A model generated the notes under the pieces. That model was not told the DNA's origin and did not search any database. It saw only the letters and a list, made by a program, of their open reading frames with translations. This document shows positions 1-5,522 of a stretch of DNA of 6,354 bases, in pieces. The position numbers and the translations under genes were made by a program. Positions within the stretch are counted from its first letter, which is position 1, and each line of letters starts with the position of its first letter. Origin of the DNA: Alphaproteobacteria bacterium UBA3439 (GTDB taxonomy: Bacteria; Pseudomonadota; Alphaproteobacteria; Puniceispirillales; Puniceispirillaceae); contig DFSK01000036.1 in NCBI GenBank assembly GCA_002378605.1, positions 1 to 6,354 on the forward strand, in the 5' to 3' direction.

Positions 1-518
1 GAGGCCCGGCCAACCGGCCCGGGAACATGAACCGGCTTCATGTCTAAAGCCAGCATCAAAGCGATAGCAGATTCGGCATGTTCACCGGCAACCAACATTG
101 CGGTCTGGTGATATTTTGGGGTGATCGTGGCCATAACCGCCACATCGACATAGCGCCCGCCAGCCTCGGTGATGATTACGGCATTTCTTTGCTTGGTGGA
201 TGGGGCACAGCTGTTCAGATCAAAGAAATAGGCACCGGGGCGGATGCCCGCGGCGGCGGCGCTTGCGGCGGCATGTGCCTGATCGGCAGTGACCGTGCTG
301 AAAATCATATCGGCTTGGCGAACCGTGCTTGCCGCATCATCGCCAATAATAACACCCGCCTCCTGCATCTGGCTGGTTTTGTTGGCGGCGGTGTCTGTGT
401 CGCCAATCTGTTTGATGTCAAAGGCGTGAACGTCACTTCGGCCCCAGCCTTGGCATAGGCAAGACCCAGCTTCGCCAAATCCGATAACTGCAATTTTGGG
501 AGTGTTTTGTTGGGTCAT
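1..518 (-). CDS. NAD(P)-dependent oxidoreductase, 6-PGDH-like N-terminal domain (DUF1932 family), partial
   Basis: The frame is open from an ATG at 518 down to the window edge (172 codons), so the C-terminal part is missing. The start MTQQNTPKIAVIGFGEAG is a beta-strand plus GxGxxG dinucleotide loop (G13-x-G15-x-x-G18). An Asp at the end of the second strand (D34, in HAFDIK) favours NAD over NADP. Further on come STVTADQA (about 74-81), FFDLNSCAPSTKQ (98-110) and YVDVAVMATITP (123-134), the layout of 6-phosphogluconate / beta-hydroxyacid dehydrogenase-like proteins that carry a DUF1932 C-terminal domain. The last visible residues, PGPVGRA, fit the junction where that domain begins. Known: such enzymes oxidise or reduce small hydroxy acids in the cytoplasm. 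The substrate here is unknown. No strong Shine-Dalgarno precedes the ATG. The gene lies downstream of terC on the same strand, but a 105-bp gap with a palindrome separates them, so co-transcription is uncertain. Confidence 0.82.
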   Translation of the reverse strand, partial: MTQQNTPKIAVIGFGEAGSCLCQGWGRSDVHAFDIKQIGDTDTAANKTSQMQEAGVIIGDDAASTVRQADMIFSTVTADQAHAAASAAAAGIRPGAYFFDLNSCAPSTKQRNAVIITEAGGRYVDVAVMATITPKYHQTAMLVAGEHAESAIALMLALDMKPVHVPGPVGRA

Positions 519-548
519 TGTAACGCTGCCATGATAAAGTGATTCCGA

Positions 549-582
549 TGGCATGAGACTAACGAAATTTCGTCTCATGCCA
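549..582. repeat. Long interrupted palindrome between terC and the oxidoreductase gene
   Basis: Perfect 11-bp arms TGGCATGAGAC (549-559) and GTCTCATGCCA (572-582) flank a 12-nt centre. A second, offset perfect palindrome ACGAAATTTCGT occupies 562-573. If four bases (ACTA, 558-561) were removed, the core would be one uninterrupted palindrome of about 30 bp, so an RNA copy could form a long stem with a 4-nt side bulge. On the minus strand it sits 41 nt after the terC stop and about 30 nt before the oxidoreductase start. It could be a terC transcript end or processing hairpin, or an operator for the downstream gene. It is not a standard intrinsic terminator, because no T-run follows on the minus strand. 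Confidence 0.75.
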
Positions 583-583
583 A

Positions 584-605
584 TCAATTAGCATGCATTA
601 ATTGA
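584..605. repeat. Small AT-rich palindrome
   Basis: Arms TCAATTA (584-590) and TAATTGA (599-605) surround GCATGCAT, itself built from overlapping GCATGC and ATGCAT palindromes. It lies 18 nt past the terC stop codon. A run of A follows on the plus strand, so on the minus strand the T-run comes before the hairpin, which does not fit a minus-strand terminator. The role is unknown; it may simply be AT-rich spacer. Confidence 0.4.
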
Positions 606-623
606 AAAATTACTGCGCGATGA

Positions 624-1322
624 CTAGTTGCTTGCTTTTTTTCGCGCCGCCAGCATAGTGCCAAGCCCAGCCACAAAGGCGGCGCCGGCAATCGCGGCAA
701 TCCACGGGGCCTGTATAATCACTTCGGGCATGATGTTGACATTGATCTCGTCATTCGCAATCAAGCTGCCGCCAAGCCAGCCAAGCAGGCCTGCCCCGAA
801 TGTGATGATGATGGGAAACCGTTCCATAATCCGCAAAATGATGGCGCTGCCGCCAATAATGATCGGCACGCTTAGCACCAGCCCGAAAACCACTAGGAAC
901 ATGCTTCCTTTTGCTGCGGCTGCAATCGCCAGAGCATTGTCGAGGCTCATCACGAAATCGGCAACAATGATTGTCTGGATCGCACCGATGAGACTGCTTT
1001 TTTCGGCAATTTTACCATCCAGACCATGATCGGCCTGATCGGTTAGCAATTTCACGCCAATCCATAATAGCAACAACCCGCCAACAAGCCGCAAACCCGG
1101 CGTTGTCATCAAGGCGCTGGCAAAAAACACCAGAATGACCCGCAAGATAATGGCACCGGCAGTACCCCAGATAATGCCAAGGCGTTTTTGTTTTGGCGGT
1201 AGGTTCCGGCAGGCAAGGGCGATGATGATGGCATTGTCGCCGCCAAGAACAATGTCGATTGCGATAATCTGGACAAGCGCAATCAGAAACGCGTCCGTGC
1301 TCATTCCCATCATGATATCCAT
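624..1322 (-). CDS. TerC family integral membrane protein (YjbE-type, probable Mn/metal exporter)
   Basis: 232 residues, the usual size of the short YjbE/YkoY-type TerC proteins. The two family signatures are present: DIVLGGDNAIIIA (23-35; D23, D29, N30) in the first membrane helix and ADFVMSLDNALAIA (121-134; D122, D128, N129) in the middle, an internal pseudo-repeat with acidic residues buried in helices. About seven hydrophobic segments can be drawn (roughly 10-34, 46-70, 76-93, 110-135, 142-163, 170-190, 206-225), with a cytoplasmic-type Lys-rich tail. Known: bacterial TerC proteins of this group are linked to manganese efflux and metallation of secreted proteins; others give tellurite resistance. 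Inference: a metal (probably Mn2+) exporter of the inner membrane. The first ATG has AGGG seven bases upstream; ATGs at codons 4, 5 and 7 are possible alternatives. It is divergent from fbpA and may share its iron-responsive control region. No Mn (yybP-ykoY) riboswitch was recognised in the leader. Confidence 0.9.
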   Translation of the reverse strand: MDIMMGMSTDAFLIALVQIIAIDIVLGGDNAIIIALACRNLPPKQKRLGIIWGTAGAIILRVILVFFASALMTTPGLRLVGGLLLLWIGVKLLTDQADHGLDGKIAEKSSLIGAIQTIIVADFVMSLDNALAIAAAAKGSMFLVVFGLVLSVPIIIGGSAIILRIMERFPIIITFGAGLLGWLGGSLIANDEINVNIMPEVIIQAPWIAAIAGAAFVAGLGTMLAARKKASN

Positions 1323-1376
1323 GTCTTAACCCTAACATTTTGAGGGATTGTATTTTTGCCACCGAACGGCCAACAG

Positions 1377-1404
1377 GTCATAGCTCAGCCAGCATAATTT
1401 GCAA
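1377..1404 (-). promoter_or_regulatory. Candidate terC promoter
   Basis: Read on the minus strand, TTGCAA (1404-1399) and TATGAC (1382-1377) are spaced by 16 bp. Each matches the sigma-70 consensus at four of six positions. This would give a leader of about 50 nt before terC. It is a weak match found by eye, and the nearer operator-like box begins 26 bp upstream of the -35. Confidence 0.28.
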
Positions 1405-1429
1405 TCGAAAAAATGATGAAATCAGTATT

Positions 1430-1444
1430 TGAGAATGATTCGTG
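1430..1444. promoter_or_regulatory. Fur/RirA-like operator, box 1
   Basis: TGAGAAT-G-ATTCGTG follows the 7-1-7 pattern of Fur boxes (TGATAAT-n-ATTATCA). The left half-site is strong and the right half is degenerate. With its flanking base it contributes TTGAGAATGATT (1429-1440), the exact inverse of a segment covering box 2. The centres of the two boxes are 43 bp apart, close to four helical turns. It lies on the terC side of the divergent region. Confidence 0.5.
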
Positions 1445-1472
1445 TAAAAGACTTGCAGCGGCTTTTTGAGTT

Positions 1473-1487
1473 TGATAATCATTCTCA
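1473..1487. promoter_or_regulatory. Fur/RirA-like operator, box 2
   Basis: TGATAAT-C-ATTCTCA matches the 7-1-7 Fur consensus at all but one position. It also satisfies the TGA-N9-TCA iron-responsive pattern bound by RirA in some alphaproteobacteria, so which regulator binds cannot be decided from sequence. It lies just upstream of an extended -10 element for fbpA (1499-1507), over the -35 region, the usual position for iron-dependent repression of uptake genes. Confidence is helped by the gene it precedes, a ferric-iron binding protein. Confidence 0.68.
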
Positions 1488-1498
1488 AGTAAGCTTTT

Positions 1499-1507
1499 TG
1501 TTATAGA
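1499..1507 (+). promoter_or_regulatory. Candidate extended -10 promoter of fbpAB
   Basis: TG-T-TATAGA has the TGn plus -10 hexamer form of an extended -10 promoter. It would start transcription near 1514 and leave a leader of about 75 nt. No good -35 is seen, which such promoters tolerate, and the -35 region is covered by operator box 2. An alternative is TTTACT-N16-TATCTA (1524-1551), which would lie farther from the operator. Confidence 0.38.
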
Positions 1508-1574
1508 TAAATGAAAAATGCCATTTACTGGCGGCTAAGCATGATTATCTAATATGTACGAATCGCTCCGGATC

Positions 1575-1581
1575 GGTAGGA
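1575..1581 (+). promoter_or_regulatory. Shine-Dalgarno that decides the fbpA start
   Basis: GGTAGGA ends one base before the first ATG (1583) but seven bases before the second in-frame ATG (1589). The spacing favours 1589 as the true start. Confidence 0.6.
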
Positions 1582-1588
1582 TATGAAA

Positions 1589-2635
1589 ATGACACGCTTT
1601 GCTTTTCCTTATTTTAAACTGACGCGCCAATATCTAGCCGCTGCCGTTTTTATGGCGATTACGGCTTCGACATCAATTGGCTTTGCGGCTGAAAAGATCA
1701 ATATCTATTCGCACCGGCAGCAGGTTTTAATCCAGCCATTTCTTGACGCATTTACGGCTAAAACCGGCATTGAAACCAATGTTGTCTATTCGTCAAAAGG
1801 GTTGGCGCAGCGTTTGAAAGCCGAAGGGCCAGCCAGCCCTGCCGATGTGATTTTGACCGTGGATATTGCGCGGCTTTCTGAATATGCCGATCTGGATTTG
1901 CTGACACCGGTTGACTCATCAATTTTGCAGGCCAATATACCGTCGCGGCTGCGGTCTGAAGATAACCGTTGGTTTGGATTTTCAGAACGTGCGCGTATTC
2001 TGGTGACATCAAAAACGCGCGTTGCCGAAGGTGCTGTTCTTGACCTTGAAGACTTGGCCAAACCGGAATGGAAAGGTCGAATTTGTAGCCGCGCTGGCAG
2101 CCATGATTATAATCGAGCCTTGGTGGCATCGATGATTGCGGCGCATGGTGAGGCGGCAACCGAAACATGGGCACGCGGCGTTGTTGGTAATCTGGCGCGT
2201 AAACCGCAAGGCAATGATCGCAGTCAAGCCAAGGCTATTTTTCAGGGTCTTTGCGATGTTGCGATCATGAATAGCTATTATTACGGCAATATGAAATTTG
2301 GCGACAAGGCTGACCAAAAAGACTGGGCGCAATCCATCCGGCTGGTCTTTACCAATCAGTCTAATCGCGGCAATCACATGAATATTTCGGGTGGTGGTGT
2401 TGCCAAATATGCCAAAAATAAAATGGCGGCCATTGCCTTTCTTGAATTTCTGACCGAGGAAAAAGCCCAGCATCTCTATGGAGAAATCAATTTCGAATAT
2501 CCGGTTAATCCGTCGGTTTTGGTTAATGGAGAGCTGGCAAGTTGGGGGCGTTTCAAGCCTGATACATTGCCGATTGAACGGCTTGCCGCGCTGGCACCCA
2601 AGGCGCAGATGATTATTGATCGCGTCGGATGGTAG
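1589..2635 (+). CDS. fbpA: Periplasmic Fe(3+)-binding protein of an iron ABC transporter
   Basis: 348 residues from the ATG at 1589 (350 from an in-frame ATG at 1583 that sits too close to the ribosome binding site). An N-terminal signal peptide has a hydrophobic stretch near residues 15-32 and probable cleavage close to GFA|AEK (about 33/34). The mature protein opens with INIYSHRQ and continues through SPADVIL, then HDYNRALVASMIAAHG (Y174), NLARKPQGNDR, the iron-site signature NSYYYGNM (Y230-Y232) and NFEYPVNP near the end. This is the order found in the FbpA/FutA ferric-binding family, and the length is normal. Tyrosines Y174 and Y230/Y231 are the expected Fe ligands. The N-terminal His-Tyr pair of FutA1-type proteins is not present (RQQ where those have RHY). 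Known role: captures ferric iron in the periplasm and delivers it to the FbpB permease. It is first in an operon with fbpB, with Fur-like boxes upstream implying induction by iron starvation. Confidence 0.94.
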   Translation: MTRFAFPYFKLTRQYLAAAVFMAITASTSIGFAAEKINIYSHRQQVLIQPFLDAFTAKTGIETNVVYSSKGLAQRLKAEGPASPADVILTVDIARLSEYADLDLLTPVDSSILQANIPSRLRSEDNRWFGFSERARILVTSKTRVAEGAVLDLEDLAKPEWKGRICSRAGSHDYNRALVASMIAAHGEAATETWARGVVGNLARKPQGNDRSQAKAIFQGLCDVAIMNSYYYGNMKFGDKADQKDWAQSIRLVFTNQSNRGNHMNISGGGVAKYAKNKMAAIAFLEFLTEEKAQHLYGEINFEYPVNPSVLVNGELASWGRFKPDTLPIERLAALAPKAQMIIDRVGW

Positions 2636-4272
2636 CTACGTTTCTATCGAATTTTGCCCGCGCACAGCGCCAACCGGTCGATCGGTGGTCAATTGGCGTT
2701 ATTCTGCTATGCGGCCTGATTCTAGGGCCGGTGCTGGCGGTTCTTTTGTCGGCATTTGGCGATAGTGGCGGGCTATGGTCGCATCTTTATGACACTGTTC
2801 TTGGCCGTTACATCAGCAATACATTGATTTTGATGGCAGGGGTTGGTGTTGTTGCGATTGGGTTTGGGGTCAGTTCGGCATGGGTCATCAGCCGTTATGA
2901 TTTTGCTGGTCGCCGCATGCTTGAATGGATGCTTTTGCTGCCAGCGGCCATTCCGGCCTATATCATTGCCTATAGCTATACCGAGTTTTTTGAATATGCT
3001 GGCCCGCTTCAATCGGGGCTTCGTCATTTGTTTGGCTGGCAAAGCCCGCGCAATTATTGGTTTCCTGAAATCCGCTCGCTTGGGGGTGCCATTTTGGTCA
3101 TGGCTTCGGTTTTATACCCCTATATCTACATGGTGACGCGGATCGCCTTTCGGTTGACACCGGCGAGCCTGTTTGAAATTGCGCTTGTGCATAATCGGTC
3201 GCAATTCTGGCAGGTTGGCCTGCCGTTGGCGCGTCCGGCGATTATGGCCGGTCTTGCACTGGTCATGATGGAAGTGATGTCTGATTTTGGCACTGTTGAG
3301 TTTTTTGCCATCGAGACAATTACCTTGGGCATTTTCAATGTCTGGCTGGGGATGAATAATCTTGTCGCGGCGGCGCAGATCTCGATTGTGGGCTTTGGCT
3401 TTATTTTGGCGCTTTTAGGGCTGGAACTATATGCCAGATCGCGCCAGCAATATGTCAGCAGCAGCCGTAACCAAACGCCGCTTGCCATGCTAGTGCCAAC
3501 AAAGGCGGGGGTTTTGGCATGTTGGGCCGTTTGTGTAATCCCGTTGTTATTTGGGTTTTTCATTCCTGTTGGGGTGCTTGTTGGGCTGGTTGCAACCAAT
3601 GATTTGCTGGCTGATTTTCTGGCCATTCGGGGCATTATCGGCAATACGCTGATCGTCGCAGCGATTGCGGCGTTGGTGATCATGGTTTTATCGGCCTTTA
3701 TTGTTGTCACGGCCAGTTTTCGCGCTGGGTCTAAAACCCGGAAACTGGCGTTATTTGCCTCTACCGGCTATGCGTTTCCGGGCACTATTCTGGCGATTGG
3801 CGTTTTGATCTTTACCGGCCAGCTTGATCGCGCGATTGCGGCGTTATTCGGGCCGCAATTTCAGGGCATTTTGATTACCAGCATTGGCGTGTTGTTTCTG
3901 GCCTATATCGTGCGGTTTCAGGCAGTTGGTTATGGCGCGATGATTTCGGGTGTCAGGCGGCTTCCGGCCAATATGATGAATGCCAGCCGGGTTTTGGGAC
4001 AAGGCTATATGGATTCGATCCGGCGGGTGATTATGCCATTGCTGAAAAGCTCGTTTCTGGCGGGGATGATGCTGGTTTTTGTCGATGTGATGAAAGAATT
4101 GCCGATGACCTTGCTGTTGCGGCCGTTTAATTTCGATACATTGGCAACTTATACCTATCAATTTGCCAAGGATGAAATGCTTGAAGTGGCCGCTTTGCCA
4201 GCTTTGATGATCGTGCTGTCAGGGCTGGTGCCGGTGATGTTAATGAGTGCGATGCTGCGTCGATATCGCTAG
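2629..4272 (+). CDS. fbpB: Fe(3+) ABC transporter permease, fused two-domain type
   Basis: 547 residues forming two tandem BPD_transp_1 (MetI-like) permease halves, about 60-265 and 335-540, each with several membrane helices. It is the single-chain inner-membrane channel of FbpABC iron importers, moving Fe3+ handed over by FbpA. The ATPase-docking EAA loop of half 2 is regular: N451-A-S-R-V-L-G457 through M469-P470. The half 1 loop, E183-IALVHNRSQFWQVG-L198-P199, is three residues shorter and lacks the conserved Gly. The conserved LPLARPAIMAGLALVMMEVMSDFGTVEFF-type stretch around residues 198-226 confirms the family. The ATG overlaps the end of fbpA by 7 bp (2629-2635) without a good Shine-Dalgarno, so translation is probably coupled. 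No fbpC ATPase follows; an intrinsic terminator lies about 50 bp downstream. The ATP-binding partner must therefore come from another locus. Confidence 0.94.
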   Translation: MVATFLSNFARAQRQPVDRWSIGVILLCGLILGPVLAVLLSAFGDSGGLWSHLYDTVLGRYISNTLILMAGVGVVAIGFGVSSAWVISRYDFAGRRMLEWMLLLPAAIPAYIIAYSYTEFFEYAGPLQSGLRHLFGWQSPRNYWFPEIRSLGGAILVMASVLYPYIYMVTRIAFRLTPASLFEIALVHNRSQFWQVGLPLARPAIMAGLALVMMEVMSDFGTVEFFAIETITLGIFNVWLGMNNLVAAAQISIVGFGFILALLGLELYARSRQQYVSSSRNQTPLAMLVPTKAGVLACWAVCVIPLLFGFFIPVGVLVGLVATNDLLADFLAIRGIIGNTLIVAAIAALVIMVLSAFIVVTASFRAGSKTRKLALFASTGYAFPGTILAIGVLIFTGQLDRAIAALFGPQFQGILITSIGVLFLAYIVRFQAVGYGAMISGVRRLPANMMNASRVLGQGYMDSIRRVIMPLLKSSFLAGMMLVFVDVMKELPMTLLLRPFNFDTLATYTYQFAKDEMLEVAALPALMIVLSGLVPVMLMSAMLRRYR

Positions 4273-4324
4273 GGCTATGATCCTGCTGATCACGGCGTGA
4301 AGCATTGGTTGAGATTCACCACGT

Positions 4325-4350
4325 CATGCTGTAAAGCATGGTTTTAATTT
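4325..4350 (+). terminator. Intrinsic terminator after fbpAB
   Basis: A perfect 6-bp stem CATGCT/AGCATG closes a GTAA (GNRA-type) tetraloop, and GTTTTAATTT follows directly. It lies 52 bp after the fbpB stop, the expected place for the end of the fbpAB transcript. A smaller hairpin, TGATC-CTGCT-GATCA (4278-4292), precedes it. It ends only about 25 bp before the start of the next gene, so it could also sit in that gene's 5' leader if transcription starts upstream. Confidence 0.78.
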
Positions 4351-4364
4351 GCGATGGATTTGAC

Positions 4365-4368
4365 GAGG
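4365..4368 (+). promoter_or_regulatory. Shine-Dalgarno that decides the hydroxy-acid dehydrogenase start
   Basis: GAGG stands six bases before the ATG at 4375. The earlier in-frame ATG at 4354 has only the terminator T-tract in front of it. The protein family also normally begins a few residues before the IEDL segment, which agrees with 4375. Confidence 0.6.
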
Positions 4369-4374
4369 CGTGTG

Positions 4375-5511
4375 ATGACAGCGATTGCCTGTATCGAAGA
4401 TTTACAAAAATTGGCAAAACGGCGGGTGCCGCGGATGTTTTATGATTACGCGGATAGCGGGTCATGGACTGAATCGACCTATCGCGCCAATGAAAGCGAT
4501 CTTGCGGCGATCAAGTTTCGTCAGCGTGTTGCTCTTGATGTCAGTAATCGCACCACTGAAATGTCGATGCTTGGGCAAAAGCTGCCAATGCCAGTGGCGT
4601 TGGCGCCAACCGGATTGACCGGCATGCAGTATGCTGATGGTGAAATTCTGGCGGCCAAAGCCGCTGCCGAATTTGGCGTTCCCTTCACCCTATCGACCAT
4701 GTCGATCTGTTCAATCGAGGATGTTGCCGAAAATAGCCCAACACCCTTTTGGTTTCAGCTTTATGTGATGCGGGATCGTGATTTTGTATCGCGCTTGATC
4801 GAGCGCGCCCGCGATGCCAATTGTTCGGCCTTGATGGTAACGCTTGACCTGCAATTGATGGGGCAGCGCCATAAAGATGTACGAAATGGCCTAAGTGCGC
4901 CGCCAAAACCAACCTTTCGCAATATTCTGAATCTAATGCAAAAGCCTGCATGGTGTCTTGGCATGCTTGGCACGAAACGGCGGCAATTCGGCAATATTGT
5001 TGGTCATGTAAAAGGCGTCAAGGATATGTCGTCGCTTGCCGATTGGACGGTTAGCCAGTTTGATCCGTCATTGTCATGGGATGATGTTGCCGCTATCCGC
5101 AAACAATGGGGCGGGAAATTGATCGTCAAGGGCATTCTGGATGTCGAAGATGCGCTTGCTGCGGTTAATGTCGGGGCTGATGCGATTGTCGTGTCGAACC
5201 ATGGTGGCCGCCAGCTTGACGGTGCCATGTCGTCAATCACTGCCTTGCCAGCCATCGTTGATGCGATTGGCGATCGTGCCGAAGTCTGGATGGATGGTGG
5301 TATCAGGTCGGGTCAGGATGTGCTTCGCGCCATCGCGCTTGGTGCCAGAGGCACGATGATCGGACGCGCGTTTCTTTATGGGCTTGGCGCCAAAGGTCAG
5401 GCGGGCGTCCGCCAGACATTGGAAATCATTTATAAAGAACTTGATCTCACCCTTGGCCTTTGCGGCCAATCCGATCTTGCCAAGGTGGATTCGTCAATCC
5501 TGCTGAAATAG
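4375..5511 (+). CDS. FMN-dependent alpha-hydroxy-acid dehydrogenase/oxidase (LldD-like)
   Basis: 378 residues from the ATG at 4375 (385 from a less likely ATG at 4354), a full-length FMN_dh TIM barrel. Residues matching spinach glycolate oxidase are all visible: Y25 (FYDYADSGSW), Y130 (FQLYVM), D158 and R165 (VTLDLQLMGQRHKD), K252 (LIVKGIL), the catalytic base H276 with R279 (SNHGGRQLDG), and the FMN phosphate site D307-GGIRSGQDV with G330-R331. It therefore should oxidise an (S)-2-hydroxy acid to the 2-oxo acid. The family includes L-lactate dehydrogenase (LldD), glycolate oxidase and mandelate dehydrogenase; sequence does not fix the substrate or the electron acceptor (oxygen, quinone or cytochrome). 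No cytochrome b2 domain is present. The segment NGLSAPPKPTFRNILNLMQK (172-190) is the variable loop-4 region, which in membrane-linked members holds the anchor. It follows the fbpAB terminator, so it is likely an independent unit, and its 3' end overlaps the opposing gene by 18 bp. Confidence 0.93.
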   Translation: MTAIACIEDLQKLAKRRVPRMFYDYADSGSWTESTYRANESDLAAIKFRQRVALDVSNRTTEMSMLGQKLPMPVALAPTGLTGMQYADGEILAAKAAAEFGVPFTLSTMSICSIEDVAENSPTPFWFQLYVMRDRDFVSRLIERARDANCSALMVTLDLQLMGQRHKDVRNGLSAPPKPTFRNILNLMQKPAWCLGMLGTKRRQFGNIVGHVKGVKDMSSLADWTVSQFDPSLSWDDVAAIRKQWGGKLIVKGILDVEDALAAVNVGADAIVVSNHGGRQLDGAMSSITALPAIVDAIGDRAEVWMDGGIRSGQDVLRAIALGARGTMIGRAFLYGLGAKGQAGVRQTLEIIYKELDLTLGLCGQSDLAKVDSSILLK

Positions 5512-5522
5512 CAAGCCTTTTT
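5487..5522 (+). terminator. Possible weak terminator of the hydroxy-acid dehydrogenase gene
   Basis: Two small adjacent hairpins, GGATT-CGTC-AATCC (5487-5500) and TGCT-GAAAT-AGCA (5501-5513), are followed by AGCCTTTTT. Stems are short (5 and 4 bp), so the call is tentative. The site lies within the tail-to-tail overlap of two genes, where a terminator would have to be built from coding sequence. Confidence 0.25.

Noticed and set aside
1..27. GC-rich inverted repeats at the left edge (GGCCGG / CCGGCC)
   Set aside because: They lie in the coding sequence of the oxidoreductase in a Pro-Gly-Pro-Val-Gly-Arg-Ala stretch, whose codons explain the symmetry.
78..458. Plus-strand open frame of 126 codons
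   Set aside because: It is antisense to a minus-strand frame with a clear GxGxxG Rossmann start and family motifs that continues to the window edge. The plus frame's protein resembles nothing and is low-complexity Gly/Ala.
1012..1362. Minus-strand open frame overlapping the start of terC in another frame
   Set aside because: Its product is rich in Cys, His, Trp and Arg with no recognisable fold, while the overlapping frame encodes an unmistakable TerC protein.
1323..1430. Manganese (yybP-ykoY) riboswitch in the terC leader
   Set aside because: Such riboswitches often precede TerC-like genes, so I looked. I could not find the conserved GGGGAGUAG-type element or the paired loops on the minus strand. 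A covariance-model search would be decisive.
3126..3710. Long minus-strand open frame of 194 codons within fbpB
   Set aside because: Antisense shadow of a highly conserved membrane protein. Its product has no hydrophobic or family pattern and no ribosome binding site of note.
5453..5469. Hairpin TTGGCC-TTTGC-GGCCAA as terminator of the racemase-fold gene
   Set aside because: The stem is perfect, but it lies inside the dehydrogenase coding sequence, and the minus strand continues GGGTGAG without a T-run. It is more likely a by-product of Gly/Leu/Ala codons.
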